The notes under the pieces were generated by a model. The model did no database searches. It worked only from the letters and a program-made list of their open reading frames with translations, and had not been told where the DNA came from. The position numbers and the translations under genes are program-made. From Acidimicrobium ferrooxidans DSM 10331 (GTDB lineage: Bacteria; Actinomycetota; Acidimicrobiia; Acidimicrobiales; Acidimicrobiaceae), in contig NC_013124.1 in the NCBI RefSeq assembly GCF_000023265.1, positions 372,001-436,000 on the forward strand: 64,000 nucleotides of DNA. Direction: 5' to 3'. This document shows, piece by piece, positions 45,127 through 54,271 of the stretch. The first letter of the stretch is position 1. Each line of letters starts with the position of its first letter.

Positions 45127-45395
45127 GCGAGGAGCAGCAGCAAGAGCGACCCCGGCGCAAGGTCCGCGAAGGGATCGTGGCAAGCGCCAAGATGGACAAG
45201 ACCATCGTGGTGGAGATCCATCAGCGGGTTCGTCACCCGCGCTACCAGCGCACGATCGCGCGTCGGCGTCGGCTGTACGCGCACGACCCGGCGAACGAGG
45301 CTCGCGAGGGCGACCGTGTCGAGATCGCCGAGACGCGGCCGCTGTCGCGGCTGAAGCGCTGGCGTCTCGTTCGAATCGTGGAGCGTGCACGGTGA
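45123..45395 (+). CDS. rpsQ: 30S ribosomal protein S17
   Basis: 90 aa. The family core reads [39 protein letters not shown] and [20 protein letters not shown]. The GTG start lies in a GTGA overlap with rpmC. Confidence 0.96.
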   Translation: MSEEQQQERPRRKVREGIVASAKMDKTIVVEIHQRVRHPRYQRTIARRRRLYAHDPANEAREGDRVEIAETRPLSRLKRWRLVRIVERAR

Positions 45396-45760
45396 TCCAG
45401 CAGGAGACTCGACTGAAGGTGGCGGACAACTCGGGCGCGCGCGAAGTGCTCTGCATCCGCGTGCTCGGTGGTTCGCGTCGTCGCTACGCGAGCATTGGTG
45501 ACGTGTTCGTCGCGACGGTCAAGGACGCACTCCCCGGCGCGGCCGTCAAGAAGGGCGACGTGGTCAAGTGCGTCGTCGTGCGTACTCGCAAGGAGGTACG
45601 TCGGCCGGATGGGTCCTACATCCGCTTCGACGACAACGCTGCAGTGCTGATCAACGACCAGCTGCAGCCCCGTGGGACGCGCATCTTCGGGCCGGTCGGG
45701 CGCGAGCTGCGTGACAAGCGGTTCATGCGCATCGTGTCGTTGGCACCGGAGGTGATCTGA
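45392..45760 (+). CDS. rplN: 50S ribosomal protein L14
   Basis: 122 aa, family length. [40 protein letters not shown] and [20 protein letters not shown] are diagnostic. It forms an inter-subunit bridge. The GTG start overlaps rpsQ. Confidence 0.97.
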   Translation: MIQQETRLKVADNSGAREVLCIRVLGGSRRRYASIGDVFVATVKDALPGAAVKKGDVVKCVVVRTRKEVRRPDGSYIRFDDNAAVLINDQLQPRGTRIFGPVGRELRDKRFMRIVSLAPEVI

Positions 45761-46066
45761 GTGCGCATTCGTAAGGGAGATCGGGTCCGCGTGATCGCGG
45801 GGAAGTGGCGCGGGGCCGAGGGCGAGGTGCTTCGGGCGCTTCCGGCGCGCCATCGCGTGGTCGTCGACGGGGTGGCGGTCGCCAAGCGCCACACCAAGGC
45901 GCGCGATGCGTCGAGCCCGAGCGGGATCCTCGAGAAGACCCTGCCGATCGACGTCTCGAACGTGATGATCATCTGCCGCGCATGTGGGCCGACGCGCATC
46001 GCGATGAAGGTCGACGACGCCGGCCGTCGCCAGCGGGTCTGTCGACGCTGTGGAGGAGCGCTGTGA
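45761..46066 (+). CDS. rplX: 50S ribosomal protein L24 with CxxC pairs
   Basis: 101 aa. The KOW start [20 protein letters not shown] initiates 50S assembly. The C-terminal part carries two CxxC pairs, [13 protein letters not shown] and [10 protein letters not shown], which suggest a small zinc ribbon as in some other bacterial L24 proteins. The GTG start directly follows the rplN stop. Confidence 0.96.
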   Translation: MRIRKGDRVRVIAGKWRGAEGEVLRALPARHRVVVDGVAVAKRHTKARDASSPSGILEKTLPIDVSNVMIICRACGPTRIAMKVDDAGRRQRVCRRCGGAL

Positions 46067-46635
46067 TGGTTCAGACCGATACGGCCCCCAGGCCGCGGCT
46101 ACGGGTGCGCTTCGACGAGGAAGTGCGCCCCGCATTGTTCCGAGATCTCGGTCTCGAGAACGTCAACCAGGTGCCCAGGCTCGCCAAGATCGTGGTCAAC
46201 ATGGGCGTAGGGCGGGCCAGCGCACAGCCGAGTCTGCTCGAGGGAGCGGTCCGCGACCTGGAGACGATCACGGGCCAGCGCCCGTCGATCCGCAGGGCTC
46301 GCAAGTCCATCGCGGGCTTCAAGCTGCGCGAGGGCATGGCGATCGGGGCGACGGTGACCCTGCGCGGCGACCGCATGTGGGAGTTCTACGATCGGCTGGT
46401 CGCGGTCGCGATTCCCCGCATCCGTGACTTCCGCGGGCTCAATCCCCGGTCGTTCGACGGGCACGGCAACTACACCTTTGGCGTCACGGAGCAGCTGATC
46501 TTTCCGGAGATCGACTACGACTCGGTCGACACCACGCGTGGTATGGACATCACCATCGTCACGACCGCAACGACGGACGCGCATGGGCGTGCTCTGCTCG
46601 AAGCGCTCGGTTTTCCGTTTCGGAGGGAAGGGTAA
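46066..46635 (+). CDS. rplE: 50S ribosomal protein L5
   Basis: 189 aa. [58 protein letters not shown] and [13 protein letters not shown] are typical. It binds 5S rRNA. ATG 46066 is in a TGATG overlap with rplX and has GGAGGAG 7 nt upstream; GTG 46063 is possible. Confidence 0.96.
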   Translation: MVQTDTAPRPRLRVRFDEEVRPALFRDLGLENVNQVPRLAKIVVNMGVGRASAQPSLLEGAVRDLETITGQRPSIRRARKSIAGFKLREGMAIGATVTLRGDRMWEFYDRLVAVAIPRIRDFRGLNPRSFDGHGNYTFGVTEQLIFPEIDYDSVDTTRGMDITIVTTATTDAHGRALLEALGFPFRREG

Positions 46636-46820
46636 TGGCGACGAAGGCGCTGATCGCGAAGGCGAACCGCGTGCCAAAGTTCCGTGTGCGGGCCTACACC
46701 CGCTGCAAGCGGTGCGGGCGGCCGCACGCGGTCTACCGCAAGTTCGGGCTGTGCCGTATCTGCCTGCGCGAGATGGCGCACCTCGGCGAGGTGCCCGGCG
46801 TGACCAAGGCCAGCTGGTAA
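46635..46820 (+). CDS. rpsZ: 30S ribosomal protein S14, zinc-binding type Z
   Basis: 61 aa. The short zinc form with [20 protein letters not shown] and [18 protein letters not shown]. All four cysteines are present. The ATG shares one base with the rplE stop. Confidence 0.97.
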   Translation: MATKALIAKANRVPKFRVRAYTRCKRCGRPHAVYRKFGLCRICLREMAHLGEVPGVTKASW

Positions 46821-46832
46821 GGGGGTAGGCGA

Positions 46833-47243
46833 ATGGCAATGACCGACCCTATCGCCGACATGCTCACGCGGATCCGCAATGCGTCCCGCGCGCGCCACGC
46901 CTCGGTGACGATGCCGAGCTCCAAGCTCAAGGTGGAGATCGCGCGCATCCTCAAGCGCGAGGGTTTCATCCAGGACTATGCGGAGCGCGAGAGCGCCGTG
47001 GGGCCGCGCAAGGATCTCGTGATCGAGCTGCGCTACGTCGGTGATCGACGTGCGTCGTCGGCGATCCACGGCATCGAGCGCATCTCGAAGCCCGGGCTGC
47101 GCGTCTATCGACAGGCCGGGTCGCTCGAGCGGGTGCTCGGAGGCATGGGGATCGCGGTGGTGTCCACCTCGCACGGGCTCATGACGGACCGTGAGGCCCG
47201 AGCCCGACGCGTTGGTGGCGAAGTGATCTGTCACGTCTGGTAG
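46833..47243 (+). CDS. rpsH: 30S ribosomal protein S8
   Basis: 136 aa. [58 protein letters not shown] and the C-terminal [19 protein letters not shown] fit the family. S8 is the usual repressor of the spc operon in enteric bacteria. Confidence 0.97.
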   Translation: MAMTDPIADMLTRIRNASRARHASVTMPSSKLKVEIARILKREGFIQDYAERESAVGPRKDLVIELRYVGDRRASSAIHGIERISKPGLRVYRQAGSLERVLGGMGIAVVSTSHGLMTDREARARRVGGEVICHVW

Positions 47244-47251
47244 GAGGAACG

Positions 47252-47791
47252 ATGTCGCGGATTGGGAGGCAACCCATCGCGGTGCCTGGCGGCGTCGAGG
47301 TGGCGGTGGATGGCCAGCACGTGTCGGTGCGCGGGCCGAGGGGTTCGCTCGCTCGCGACCTGCCGCCGGAGGTCACGGTGAGCGTGGTCGACAGCGTGGT
47401 GCACGTCGAACGGAGCGATGACTCGAGGCGCGCTCGGGCCATGCACGGGCTCTCACGGACGCTGGTCGCGAACATGGTGCGCGGTGTGGCCGAGGGCTAC
47501 GAGAAGACACTGGAGATCATCGGAACGGGCTATCGCGCCCAGGCGCGTGGCACCGGCGAACTCGAGCTCGCGCTCGGCTTCTCGCACCCAGTCGTGGTCG
47601 AGGCGCCCGATGGCATCGCGTTTGCGACGCCGACGCCCCAGCGCGTCGTGGTCTCGGGCATCGACAAGGAACTCGTTGGACAGGTGGCGGCCAATATCCG
47701 CCGCATCCGCAAGCCAGAGCCCTACAAGGGCAAGGGTGTGCGCTACCTCGGCGAGCGGGTTGTCCGTAAGGCCGGCAAGGCCGGGAAGTAG
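47252..47791 (+). CDS. rplF: 50S ribosomal protein L6
   Basis: 179 aa. [20 protein letters not shown] starts the protein. The C-terminal signature [17 protein letters not shown] is present. L6 lies near the sarcin-ricin loop. It has a clear GGAGG 4 nt before the ATG. Confidence 0.97.
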   Translation: MSRIGRQPIAVPGGVEVAVDGQHVSVRGPRGSLARDLPPEVTVSVVDSVVHVERSDDSRRARAMHGLSRTLVANMVRGVAEGYEKTLEIIGTGYRAQARGTGELELALGFSHPVVVEAPDGIAFATPTPQRVVVSGIDKELVGQVAANIRRIRKPEPYKGKGVRYLGERVVRKAGKAGK

Positions 47792-47801
47792 GTAGGAGAC
47801 G

Positions 47802-48161
47802 ATGGCAACGCTGTCACGGGAGGATCGTCGGCGCCGTCGGCACGCGCGTGTGCGCCGCAGGGTCGTCGGTACGAGCGAACGGCCCCGGCTGGCGGTCTTC
47901 CGATCGAATCGGCATATCTTCGCTCAGATCATCGACGACACGGCTGGGCGTACGGTGGCCGCTGCCTCGACGGTCGAGCCAGAGCTGCGCGATGGGCGCA
48001 CCGGCTCGACGGAGGGTGCGGCGTCGGTCGGGCGGCTCGTCGCGAGTCGTGCGTTGGCGCTCGGGGTTCGCCGCGTCGTGTTCGATCGAGGTGGGTTCCA
48101 GTACCACGGTCGGATCGCGGCGTTGGCCGACGCGGCTCGCGAAGCGGGATTGGAGTTCTAG
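47802..48161 (+). CDS. rplR: 50S ribosomal protein L18
   Basis: 119 aa. [35 protein letters not shown] and the C-terminal [20 protein letters not shown] are diagnostic. L18 binds 5S rRNA with L5. rpsE follows with no gap. Confidence 0.97.
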   Translation: MATLSREDRRRRRHARVRRRVVGTSERPRLAVFRSNRHIFAQIIDDTAGRTVAAASTVEPELRDGRTGSTEGAASVGRLVASRALALGVRRVVFDRGGFQYHGRIAALADAAREAGLEF

Positions 48162-48713
48162 GTGGCGACAAACGAGTTCGAAGACCGCACCATCAAGGTC
48201 AATCGGGTATCGAAGGTCGTCAAGGGCGGTCGTCGATTCTCCTTCACGGCGCTCATGGTCGTCGGTGATCACGCGGGCCAGGTGGGGCTCGGCTACGGCA
48301 AGGCCAAGGAGGCGAGCCTCGCCGTGCAGAAGGGGGTCGACGAGGCCAAGCGCAAGCTGGTGCGCGTGCCGCTCGTCCACGGGACCATCCCGCACGCGGT
48401 GGTCGGCGTCGCGGGAGCGGGGAGGGTCTTGCTCAAGCCTGCCGCACCCGGTACGGGTGTGATCGCCGGCGGTGCTGCGCGCGCGATCTTGGAGCTTGCC
48501 GGCGTCACCGACGTGCTGGCGAAGTCCCTCGGTTCCTCGAACGGCATTAACGTGGCCTATGCCACACTCGCAGGACTCGAGGCGTTGCTCTCGCCGCAGC
48601 GCATCGCCGAGGCTCGTGGTCGTTACGTGGATCAAGTCGCTCCTCGATGGCTCATCGAGGAGAGTCCGGCGCGTGTCGATGGAGAAGTCGTGGAGGTTGG
48701 GGCCGATGGCTAG
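48162..48713 (+). CDS. rpsE: 30S ribosomal protein S5
   Basis: 183 aa. [58 protein letters not shown] and [20 protein letters not shown] are typical. The GTG start directly follows rplR. The end overlaps rpmD by 8 nt. Confidence 0.97.
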   Translation: MATNEFEDRTIKVNRVSKVVKGGRRFSFTALMVVGDHAGQVGLGYGKAKEASLAVQKGVDEAKRKLVRVPLVHGTIPHAVVGVAGAGRVLLKPAAPGTGVIAGGAARAILELAGVTDVLAKSLGSSNGINVAYATLAGLEALLSPQRIAEARGRYVDQVAPRWLIEESPARVDGEVVEVGADG

Positions 48714-48897
48714 GCAGCTGCGCATCGTGCAGGTCCGCTCGGCGATCGGTGCCAAGCCCGAGCACCGGGGCACGCTGCGCGCGCTCGGGCTCGGACGCAT
48801 CGGGCGGGAGCGTGCGCTCCCGGATCGTCCCGAGATCCGCGGGATGCTGGCTCGCGTCGCCCATCTCGTCGTCGTCCGTGAGGAGGAACAGGCATGA
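48706..48897 (+). CDS. rpmD: 50S ribosomal protein L30
   Basis: 63 aa. [20 protein letters not shown] and [20 protein letters not shown] match the bacterial L30 core. The ATG lies 8 nt inside rpsE (ATGGCTAG), so translation is probably coupled. It overlaps rplO by 4 nt. Confidence 0.94.
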   Translation: MARQLRIVQVRSAIGAKPEHRGTLRALGLGRIGRERALPDRPEIRGMLARVAHLVVVREEEQA

Positions 48898-49394
48898 TTT
48901 ACCTCCATGATCTCAAGCCCGCCGAGGGTTCGCACCATCGCAAGCGGCGCGTCGGTCGTGGCATCGCGGGCAAGGGCGGCAAGACCGCCGGCCGCGGCAC
49001 GAAGGGTCAAGGCGCTCGCGATACGGTTCCCGTCGGCTTCGAGGGCGGCCAGCTGCCCTTGACGCAGCGCACGCCGAAGCTGCGGGGCTTTCGCAACCCG
49101 TTCCGGGTTGCCTATACGGTCGTCAACCTCGACCAGCTTGCTCGGCTTGGCGAGGAGGGCATGGCCGAGGTCGATCCGACGTCGCTGGTCGCGCGCGGGG
49201 TGGTTCGTCGCGGCGCGCTCGTGAAGGTCTGTGCTCGCGGAGAGCTGCATGCACCCCTCGTCGTGCGCGCCCATGGGTTCTCGCAGGCGGCGAAGGCGGC
49301 GATCGAGGCTGCTGGCGGCCGTGTCGAGACGGTCGCGGTCCCCTTCAAGGGTCCTCGGCCTCGCGCTGCCGGCAGCGCGTTGTCCAACCGCTGA
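48894..49394 (+). CDS. rplO: 50S ribosomal protein L15
   Basis: 166 aa. YLHDLKPAEGSHHRKRRVGR, GKTAGRGTKGQGARDTVPVG and FEGGQLPLTQRTPKLRGFRN are diagnostic. The C-terminal HGFSQAAKAAIEAAGGRVE completes it. It precedes secY, as in most spc operons. Confidence 0.96.
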   Translation: MIYLHDLKPAEGSHHRKRRVGRGIAGKGGKTAGRGTKGQGARDTVPVGFEGGQLPLTQRTPKLRGFRNPFRVAYTVVNLDQLARLGEEGMAEVDPTSLVARGVVRRGALVKVCARGELHAPLVVRAHGFSQAAKAAIEAAGGRVETVAVPFKGPRPRAAGSALSNR

Positions 49395-49416
49395 GCACGA
49401 TCGGCGGGGAGGCACC

Positions 49417-50712
49417 GTGATCGAGAATTTCCTGAACATCGTCCGGGTGAGGGACCTGCGCAACAAGGTCCTGTTCACGTTGGCGATGATCGGCCTGTAC
49501 CAGTTGGGTTCGAACATCCCGGTGCCCGGGATCAGCTACCACGCGATCCAACAGGTCTTCTCGGAGGCCTCGGGCCAGGGTGTCCTCGGCTTCCTCGACC
49601 TCTTCTCTGGCGGTGCGCTGTCGCGCGCGGCACTGTTCGGGTTGGGTGTGATGCCCTACATCACCTCGTCGATCATCATCCAGCTGCTCACCGGCGTCAT
49701 TCCGAAGCTCTATCAGTGGCGGGACGAGGGATCGTCTGGCGAGCGCAAGATCACCCAGACGACGCGCTATCTCACCATCGGGCTCGCGCTCGTACAGGCC
49801 ACTGGCCTCGTGTTCGTGTTCCACTCGGGGCTCGGCCTGTTCCTTGCGAACGGTCAGAGCGTGGACCTGATCCCGCAGTTCACGGTGTTGCGGGTGCTGT
49901 TCATCATTCTGACCCTGACCGCCGGTACGGCGCTCGTGATGTGGATGGGCGAGCTGATCACCGAGCGCGGGGTCGGCCAAGGGATGAGCATCCTCATCTT
50001 CGCCAACGTCGTGAGCGTGATCCCGACCGCGGGGCGCCTGATCTATGACCAGGCGGGCGCGCTCAAGCTCATCGTGATCGTGGTCGTGGTGGTCGCGCTC
50101 CTCGTTGCGATCGTCTTCGTGGAGCTCGGGCAGCGGCGTATCCCCGTCGTGTTCGCGAGGCGCGTCGTCGGGCGTCGCATGTACGAGGGCGGGCGGACGT
50201 ACATCCCGCTCAAGGTGAACCAAGCTGGGGTGGTGCCGATCATCTTCGCCGCCTCCATCTTGTACTTCCCGGTGCTGCTCTCGAACATCGTGCGCTGGAA
50301 GCCGCTCGTCACCTTCGTCAACGATCACCTGCTCAACGCCACGAGTGGCTTCTACATCGTGACCTACGGGCTCTTGATCTTGGTCTTCACGTTCTTCTAC
50401 GTGACGGTGTCGTTCGACCCGTACCAGCAAGCCGACATCATCCGACAGCAAAACGGCTACATCCCGGGCGTGCGGCCGGGCGAGGAGACCAGGCGGTACC
50501 TGTCTCGGATCTTGAACCGCATCACCCTCCCGGGCGCCGTGTTCCTCGCTGCCGTCGCCGTGATCCCATCGATTCTGCTCGCTGCGTGGCACGTGACGTC
50601 GTTCCCGTACGCGGGTACGACCATCCTGATCGCCGTCGGTGTCGGTCTCGAGACCGTGAAGCAGGTGAACTCACAACTCACCATGCGCAACTACGAGGGA
50701 TTCTTGCGCTAG
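49417..50712 (+). CDS. secY: Preprotein translocase subunit SecY
   Basis: Ten-helix protein-conducting channel (431 aa). NFLNIVRVRDLRNKVLFTLA begins the protein. LGVMPYITSSIIIQLLTGVI, MGELITERGVGQGMSILIFA and the cytosolic ADIIRQQNGYIPGVRPGEET loop are family signatures. GTG 49417 follows GGGGAGG. In-frame upstream sequence belongs to rplO. adk begins directly after the stop. Confidence 0.97.
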   Translation: MIENFLNIVRVRDLRNKVLFTLAMIGLYQLGSNIPVPGISYHAIQQVFSEASGQGVLGFLDLFSGGALSRAALFGLGVMPYITSSIIIQLLTGVIPKLYQWRDEGSSGERKITQTTRYLTIGLALVQATGLVFVFHSGLGLFLANGQSVDLIPQFTVLRVLFIILTLTAGTALVMWMGELITERGVGQGMSILIFANVVSVIPTAGRLIYDQAGALKLIVIVVVVVALLVAIVFVELGQRRIPVVFARRVVGRRMYEGGRTYIPLKVNQAGVVPIIFAASILYFPVLLSNIVRWKPLVTFVNDHLLNATSGFYIVTYGLLILVFTFFYVTVSFDPYQQADIIRQQNGYIPGVRPGEETRRYLSRILNRITLPGAVFLAAVAVIPSILLAAWHVTSFPYAGTTILIAVGVGLETVKQVNSQLTMRNYEGFLR

Positions 50713-51390
50713 ATGGGGGACGCGGCACTTCGGCTTGCGCTGCTCGGTCGACAGGGCGCGGGCAAAGGCACGCAGGCGGTGCGGATCTCGCACCACTTTG
50801 CGATCGCGCACATCGCCACTGGGGACATCTTGCGAGCTGCGGTGCGCGCCGGTACGCCGTTCGGGGAGAAGGCCAAGGCCTACCTCGATCGGGGCGAACT
50901 GGTTCCCGACGCGGTGATCATCGGTGTCGTCGCCGAGCGCCTCTCCGAGGCCGATGCGACGCGACGGGGCTTCGTCCTCGACGGCTTTCCACGGACCGTC
51001 GAGCAGGCGGAGGCGCTCGAGGGTCTGCTCGCTCCGCATGGACTCGACGTCGTGATCGATCTCGAGGTGCCTGAGTGGCTCGTGCTGGAGCGGCTGGCGT
51101 CTCGCCGGGTGTGTTCGGTGTGCGGTGCCAACTACTCCACGTCCATGCCGCCTCGGGTGGACTGGACGTGTGACCTGTGCGGTGGTGAGGTGGTCCAGCG
51201 TGCGGACGATACCGAGGAGGCCATCCGACGCCGCCTGGACGCCTACGAGCGCCAGACGACCCCACTCATCGAGTACTACCGGGAGCGGGAGCTCCTCGAG
51301 GTCGTCGACGGTGTCGGGGGCCCAGAGGAGGTCATGGAGCGCATCCTCGAGGCACTTGCCCGACACGGTGTGGTGGAGGAGGGTCGATGA
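50713..51390 (+). CDS. adk: Adenylate kinase
   Basis: 225 aa. It converts AMP and ATP to two ADP. The P-loop LLGRQGAGKGTQA carries Arg-Gln in place of the common Gly-Pro. IATGDILRAAV, GFVLDGFPRTVEQAEAL and the LID zinc cysteines CSVCGANY and CDLCGG are present. The LID lengthens it relative to short-form kinases. It overlaps map by 4 nt. Confidence 0.96.
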   Translation: MGDAALRLALLGRQGAGKGTQAVRISHHFAIAHIATGDILRAAVRAGTPFGEKAKAYLDRGELVPDAVIIGVVAERLSEADATRRGFVLDGFPRTVEQAEALEGLLAPHGLDVVIDLEVPEWLVLERLASRRVCSVCGANYSTSMPPRVDWTCDLCGGEVVQRADDTEEAIRRRLDAYERQTTPLIEYYRERELLEVVDGVGGPEEVMERILEALARHGVVEEGR

Positions 51391-52142
51391 GGCGTTCGGC
51401 GACAGAGCTTGCGTCGATGCGCAAGGCGGGGCGCGTCACCGCAGCGATGCTGGAGGCGACCCGTGAGGCGGTCAAGCCCGGCATCTCGACCGCAGCCCTG
51501 GATGCGATCGCGCGCTCGGTGCTCGAGCGCGAGGGTGCGCGGTCGAACTTCCTCGGTTACGGCGGGTTCCCGGCCGTGATCTGCACCTCGCGCAACGAGG
51601 TCATCGTGCACGGTATCCCTCGAGAGGACGAGATCCTCGAGGAGGGGGACGTGCTGTCGATCGACGCCGGCGCGATCGTCGACGGCTACCACGGAGACGC
51701 CGCCATCACGGTGCCCGTTGGCGAGGTCTCGAAGGCTGCGGCCCGCCTCATCGAGGTGACCCGTGAGGCACTGTGGGCGGGCATCGAGACCATGCGGCCG
51801 GGGTCACATCTCCACGAGATCGGCCGAGCCGTGGAACGCGTGGCGAAGCGGCACCACTACGGCGTGATCCGCGACTACGTGGGGCACGGGATCGGCACCG
51901 AGATGCACGAAGCCCCGAACGTGCCCAACTACTGGCCCGGTACGCCCGGCCCCACGCTCCTCGCCGGGGAGGTGTTCGCCGTGGAGCCCATGTTCACGCT
52001 CGGCACGGAACGCACGAGGGTTCTGCGCGATGGCTGGAGCGTGGTCACCGCCGACGGGACGTGGGCGGCTCACTTCGAGCACACCATCGCGGTGACGGAG
52101 GACGGACCCGAGGTCTTCACCCTGGGCCCGGATGGCCGTTGA
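51387..52142 (+). CDS. map: Methionine aminopeptidase, type I
   Basis: 251 aa. It removes the initiator Met. The metal ligands are visible in SIDAGAIVDGYHGDAAI, GHGIGTEMHEAPNVPN, FAVEPMFTLG and HFEHTIAVTEDG. The NFLGYGGFPAVICTSRNEVI stretch is the substrate wall. Normal length. Confidence 0.96.
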   Translation: MRRSATELASMRKAGRVTAAMLEATREAVKPGISTAALDAIARSVLEREGARSNFLGYGGFPAVICTSRNEVIVHGIPREDEILEEGDVLSIDAGAIVDGYHGDAAITVPVGEVSKAAARLIEVTREALWAGIETMRPGSHLHEIGRAVERVAKRHHYGVIRDYVGHGIGTEMHEAPNVPNYWPGTPGPTLLAGEVFAVEPMFTLGTERTRVLRDGWSVVTADGTWAAHFEHTIAVTEDGPEVFTLGPDGR

Positions 52143-52153
52143 GGCGAGCGCAC

Positions 52154-52159
52154 TATACT
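52154..52159 (+). promoter_or_regulatory. Candidate -10 element before infA
   Basis: TATACT starts 12 nt after the map stop and ends 76 nt before infA. The same TATACTG sequence precedes nuoA. It could start an infA-rpmJ-rpsM transcript. The -35 is weak. Confidence 0.4.
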
Positions 52160-52235
52160 GCGTAGGCACCGGTTTTGCGCCCGTCGCCACGTCGTGGCGT
52201 GTCCGGGCACGAACGATCGAGAGTAGGAGGACCCA

Positions 52236-52460
52236 CTGGCAAAGGGCAAGGAGGACACGATCGTCCTCGAGGGCACGGTGGTCGAGCCGCTGCCGAACGC
52301 GATGTTCCGTGTCGAGCTCGAGAACGGGCACAAGGTACTCGCGCACTCCTCGGGCAAGATGCGCATGCATCGTATCCGCATTCTTCCCGGAGATCGTGTC
52401 CAGGTGGAGTTCACCCCCTACGACCTCACGAGGGGGCGGATCACCTACCGCTACAAGTAG
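52236..52460 (+). CDS. infA: Translation initiation factor IF-1, apparent CTG start
   Basis: 74 aa OB-fold protein that binds the ribosomal A site with IF-3 and IF-2. [40 protein letters not shown] and the perfectly conserved C-terminus [15 protein letters not shown] are present. The only codon that gives the family N-terminus (Met-Ala-Lys) is CTG at 52236, with TAGGAGG 5 nt upstream. The next usable start, GTG 52278, would delete the first beta strand. The CTG start is therefore inferred with good support. Confidence 0.92.
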   Translation: MAKGKEDTIVLEGTVVEPLPNAMFRVELENGHKVLAHSSGKMRMHRIRILPGDRVQVEFTPYDLTRGRITYRYK

Positions 52461-52534
52461 GTCCGGAGCCAGCGGGTGCAAGGTCGACGGATCGGTTCCG
52501 GCCAGATCCGTGTACTGACAGAGAGGAAGCCGAC

Positions 52535-52648
52535 GTGAAGGTTCGTCCGAGCGTCAAGCCGATGTGTGAGAAGTGCAAGGTGATTCGGCGCGAGGGTCGC
52601 GTGCTCGTGATTTGCGAGAACCCGCGCCACAAGCAGAGGCAGGGGTAG
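52535..52648 (+). CDS. rpmJ: 50S ribosomal protein L36
   Basis: 37 aa. [20 protein letters not shown] and [17 protein letters not shown] contain the CxxC, Cys and His zinc ligands of the C+ form. The GTG start is preceded by GAGAGGAAG. It is the smallest gene in the alpha block, 3 nt before rpsM. Confidence 0.96.
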   Translation: MKVRPSVKPMCEKCKVIRREGRVLVICENPRHKQRQG

Positions 52649-52651
52649 ACG

Positions 52652-53029
52652 ATGGCCCGTATCGCAGGTGTCGACATCCCGCGTGAGAAGCGGGTCGAGG
52701 TCGCGCTGACCTACATCTACGGAATCGGCCCGACGCTCGCGCGTCAGGTGCTCGAGGCCACCGGGGTCAATCCCGATACGCGCGTGCGCAACCTCACCGA
52801 CGAGGAGGTCCTCGCGCTCCGCAGCTGGATCGATCAGAACCTGAAGGTCGAGGGCGATCTGCGGCGCGAGGTCGACCAGAACATCAAGCGCAAGATCCAG
52901 ATCGGGTGCTACCAGGGTATCCGCCATCGTCGCGGGCTGCCGGTCCGCGGACAGCGAACCCACACCAACGCTCGTACCCGCAAGGGGCCGCGCAAGACGG
53001 TGGCGGGCAAGAAGAAGGCACGCCGCTAG
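52652..53029 (+). CDS. rpsM: 30S ribosomal protein S13
   Basis: 125 aa. [38 protein letters not shown] and the basic C-terminus [20 protein letters not shown] are diagnostic. It contacts both P- and A-site tRNAs in the 30S head. Confidence 0.97.
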   Translation: MARIAGVDIPREKRVEVALTYIYGIGPTLARQVLEATGVNPDTRVRNLTDEEVLALRSWIDQNLKVEGDLRREVDQNIKRKIQIGCYQGIRHRRGLPVRGQRTHTNARTRKGPRKTVAGKKKARR

Positions 53030-53044
53030 GCGCTCATGCGGGCA

Positions 53045-53146
53045 CGCGAGCGTGCTCGCGGTGGGCGAACGAGTGGAGCCAGAGTCTCTGGCTCCGAGGG
53101 ATGAACGAGGGAGGTTCCCCGTCGGCGTGGCCGGCACGGGGGAACC
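53045..53146 (+). promoter_or_regulatory. Triple-hairpin leader between rpsM and rpsK
   Basis: The 165-nt gap holds three successive inverted repeats. CGCGAGC/GCTCGCG with a 2-nt spacer lies at 53045-53060. A near-perfect palindrome, GGAGCCAGA/TCTGGCTCC, lies at 53075-53095. GGTTCCCCGT with ACGGGGGAACC lies at 53113-53146. It may be a control site for the rpsK-rpsD-rpoA part, since S4 (rpsD) is a known autoregulator of the alpha operon in other bacteria. Confidence 0.5.
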
Positions 53147-53194
53147 GAAGAGGACGCGAGCTGAGCCTCGCCGAGCAAGGAGCACACAGAGCGC

Positions 53195-53593
53195 ATGGCA
53201 CGACCGAAGGTAGGAGGGCGGCGGCCCCGGCGGCGCGAACGCAAGAGCATCGCGCGTGGGGTCGCTCACATCCACTCGTCGTTCAACAACACGATCGTCA
53301 CCATCACCGACCCGGCTGGGAACGTGATCGCGTGGGCGAGTTCTGGCAACGTCGGCTTCAAGGGATCGCGCAAGTCGACCCCGTTCGCCGCTCAGGTCGC
53401 GGGTGAGACCTGCGCCAAGCGAGCGATGGAGCACGGTGTGCGCGAGGTGGATGTCTACCTGAAGGGGCCGGGATCGGGCCGCGAGACGGCCCACAAGGCG
53501 CTCGCTGGTGCGGGGATCGAGATTCGTTCGATCCGAGACGTGACACCCGTGCCGCACAACGGCTGCCGTCCGAAGAAGAGGAGAAGGGTCTAG
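53195..53593 (+). CDS. rpsK: 30S ribosomal protein S11
   Basis: 132 aa. [40 protein letters not shown] and [16 protein letters not shown], with the C-terminal [17 protein letters not shown], are typical. It sits on the 30S platform. rpsD follows with no gap. Confidence 0.97.
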   Translation: MARPKVGGRRPRRRERKSIARGVAHIHSSFNNTIVTITDPAGNVIAWASSGNVGFKGSRKSTPFAAQVAGETCAKRAMEHGVREVDVYLKGPGSGRETAHKALAGAGIEIRSIRDVTPVPHNGCRPKKRRRV

Positions 53594-54220
53594 ATGGCGC
53601 GCTACACCGGACCGGTGTGCCGGCTGTGCCGGCGTGAGCGGACGAAGTTGTTCCTCAAGGGGCCGAAGTGCATGAGCGCGAAGTGCCCCATTACCCAAGG
53701 CCGGGTTCCTCCAGGCCAGCATGGTCGGGATCGGCAGCGTCAACCGTCCGAGTACGCGATCCAGCTGCGCGAGAAGCAGCGCGCGCGCCGAACCTATGGC
53801 GTCATGGGCAAGCAGTTCCAGCGCTTCTATCGTGACGCGGCGCGGCGGTCGGGGATCACAGGCGAGAACTTGCTCGCCTTGCTCGAGCTTCGGCTCGACA
53901 ATGTGGTCTTCCGTGCCCTGTGGGGCTCCTCACGGGCGCAGGCGCGTCAGCTCGTCCGCCATGGCCACGTCCTCGTCGACGGTCAGCGGGTGGATATCCC
54001 GAGCTATCGCCTCCGGCCGGGGCAGGTCGTGACGCTGAATCCCAAGGCGCGTGACCTCGACATCATTGCGTTCAACCGAGAGCACCTGACCCGTGAGGTC
54101 CCGGCGTGGCTCGAGGTCACCGACGGGGGGTCTGGAGTACGCGTGCTCAGCGTGCCGCTGCGCGACCAGATCGACACCGAGGTCCGCGAGCAGCTCATCG
54201 TCGAGCTCTTCTCCAAGTAG
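53594..54220 (+). CDS. rpsD: 30S ribosomal protein S4
   Basis: 208 aa. MARYTGPVCRLCRRERTKLF with further cysteines (GPKCMSAKCPI) is the zinc-containing N-terminus. The S4 RNA-binding domain is ARQLVRHGHVLVDGQRVDIP, and RLDNVVFRALWGSSRAQARQ precedes it. S4 is a primary assembly protein and a candidate regulator of this block. Confidence 0.97.
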   Translation: MARYTGPVCRLCRRERTKLFLKGPKCMSAKCPITQGRVPPGQHGRDRQRQPSEYAIQLREKQRARRTYGVMGKQFQRFYRDAARRSGITGENLLALLELRLDNVVFRALWGSSRAQARQLVRHGHVLVDGQRVDIPSYRLRPGQVVTLNPKARDLDIIAFNREHLTREVPAWLEVTDGGSGVRVLSVPLRDQIDTEVREQLIVELFSK

Positions 54221-54271
54221 CACGCTTCTCGAAGTAGCGAGGCAGCAACCATCAGTCAGAAGGAACCAACC

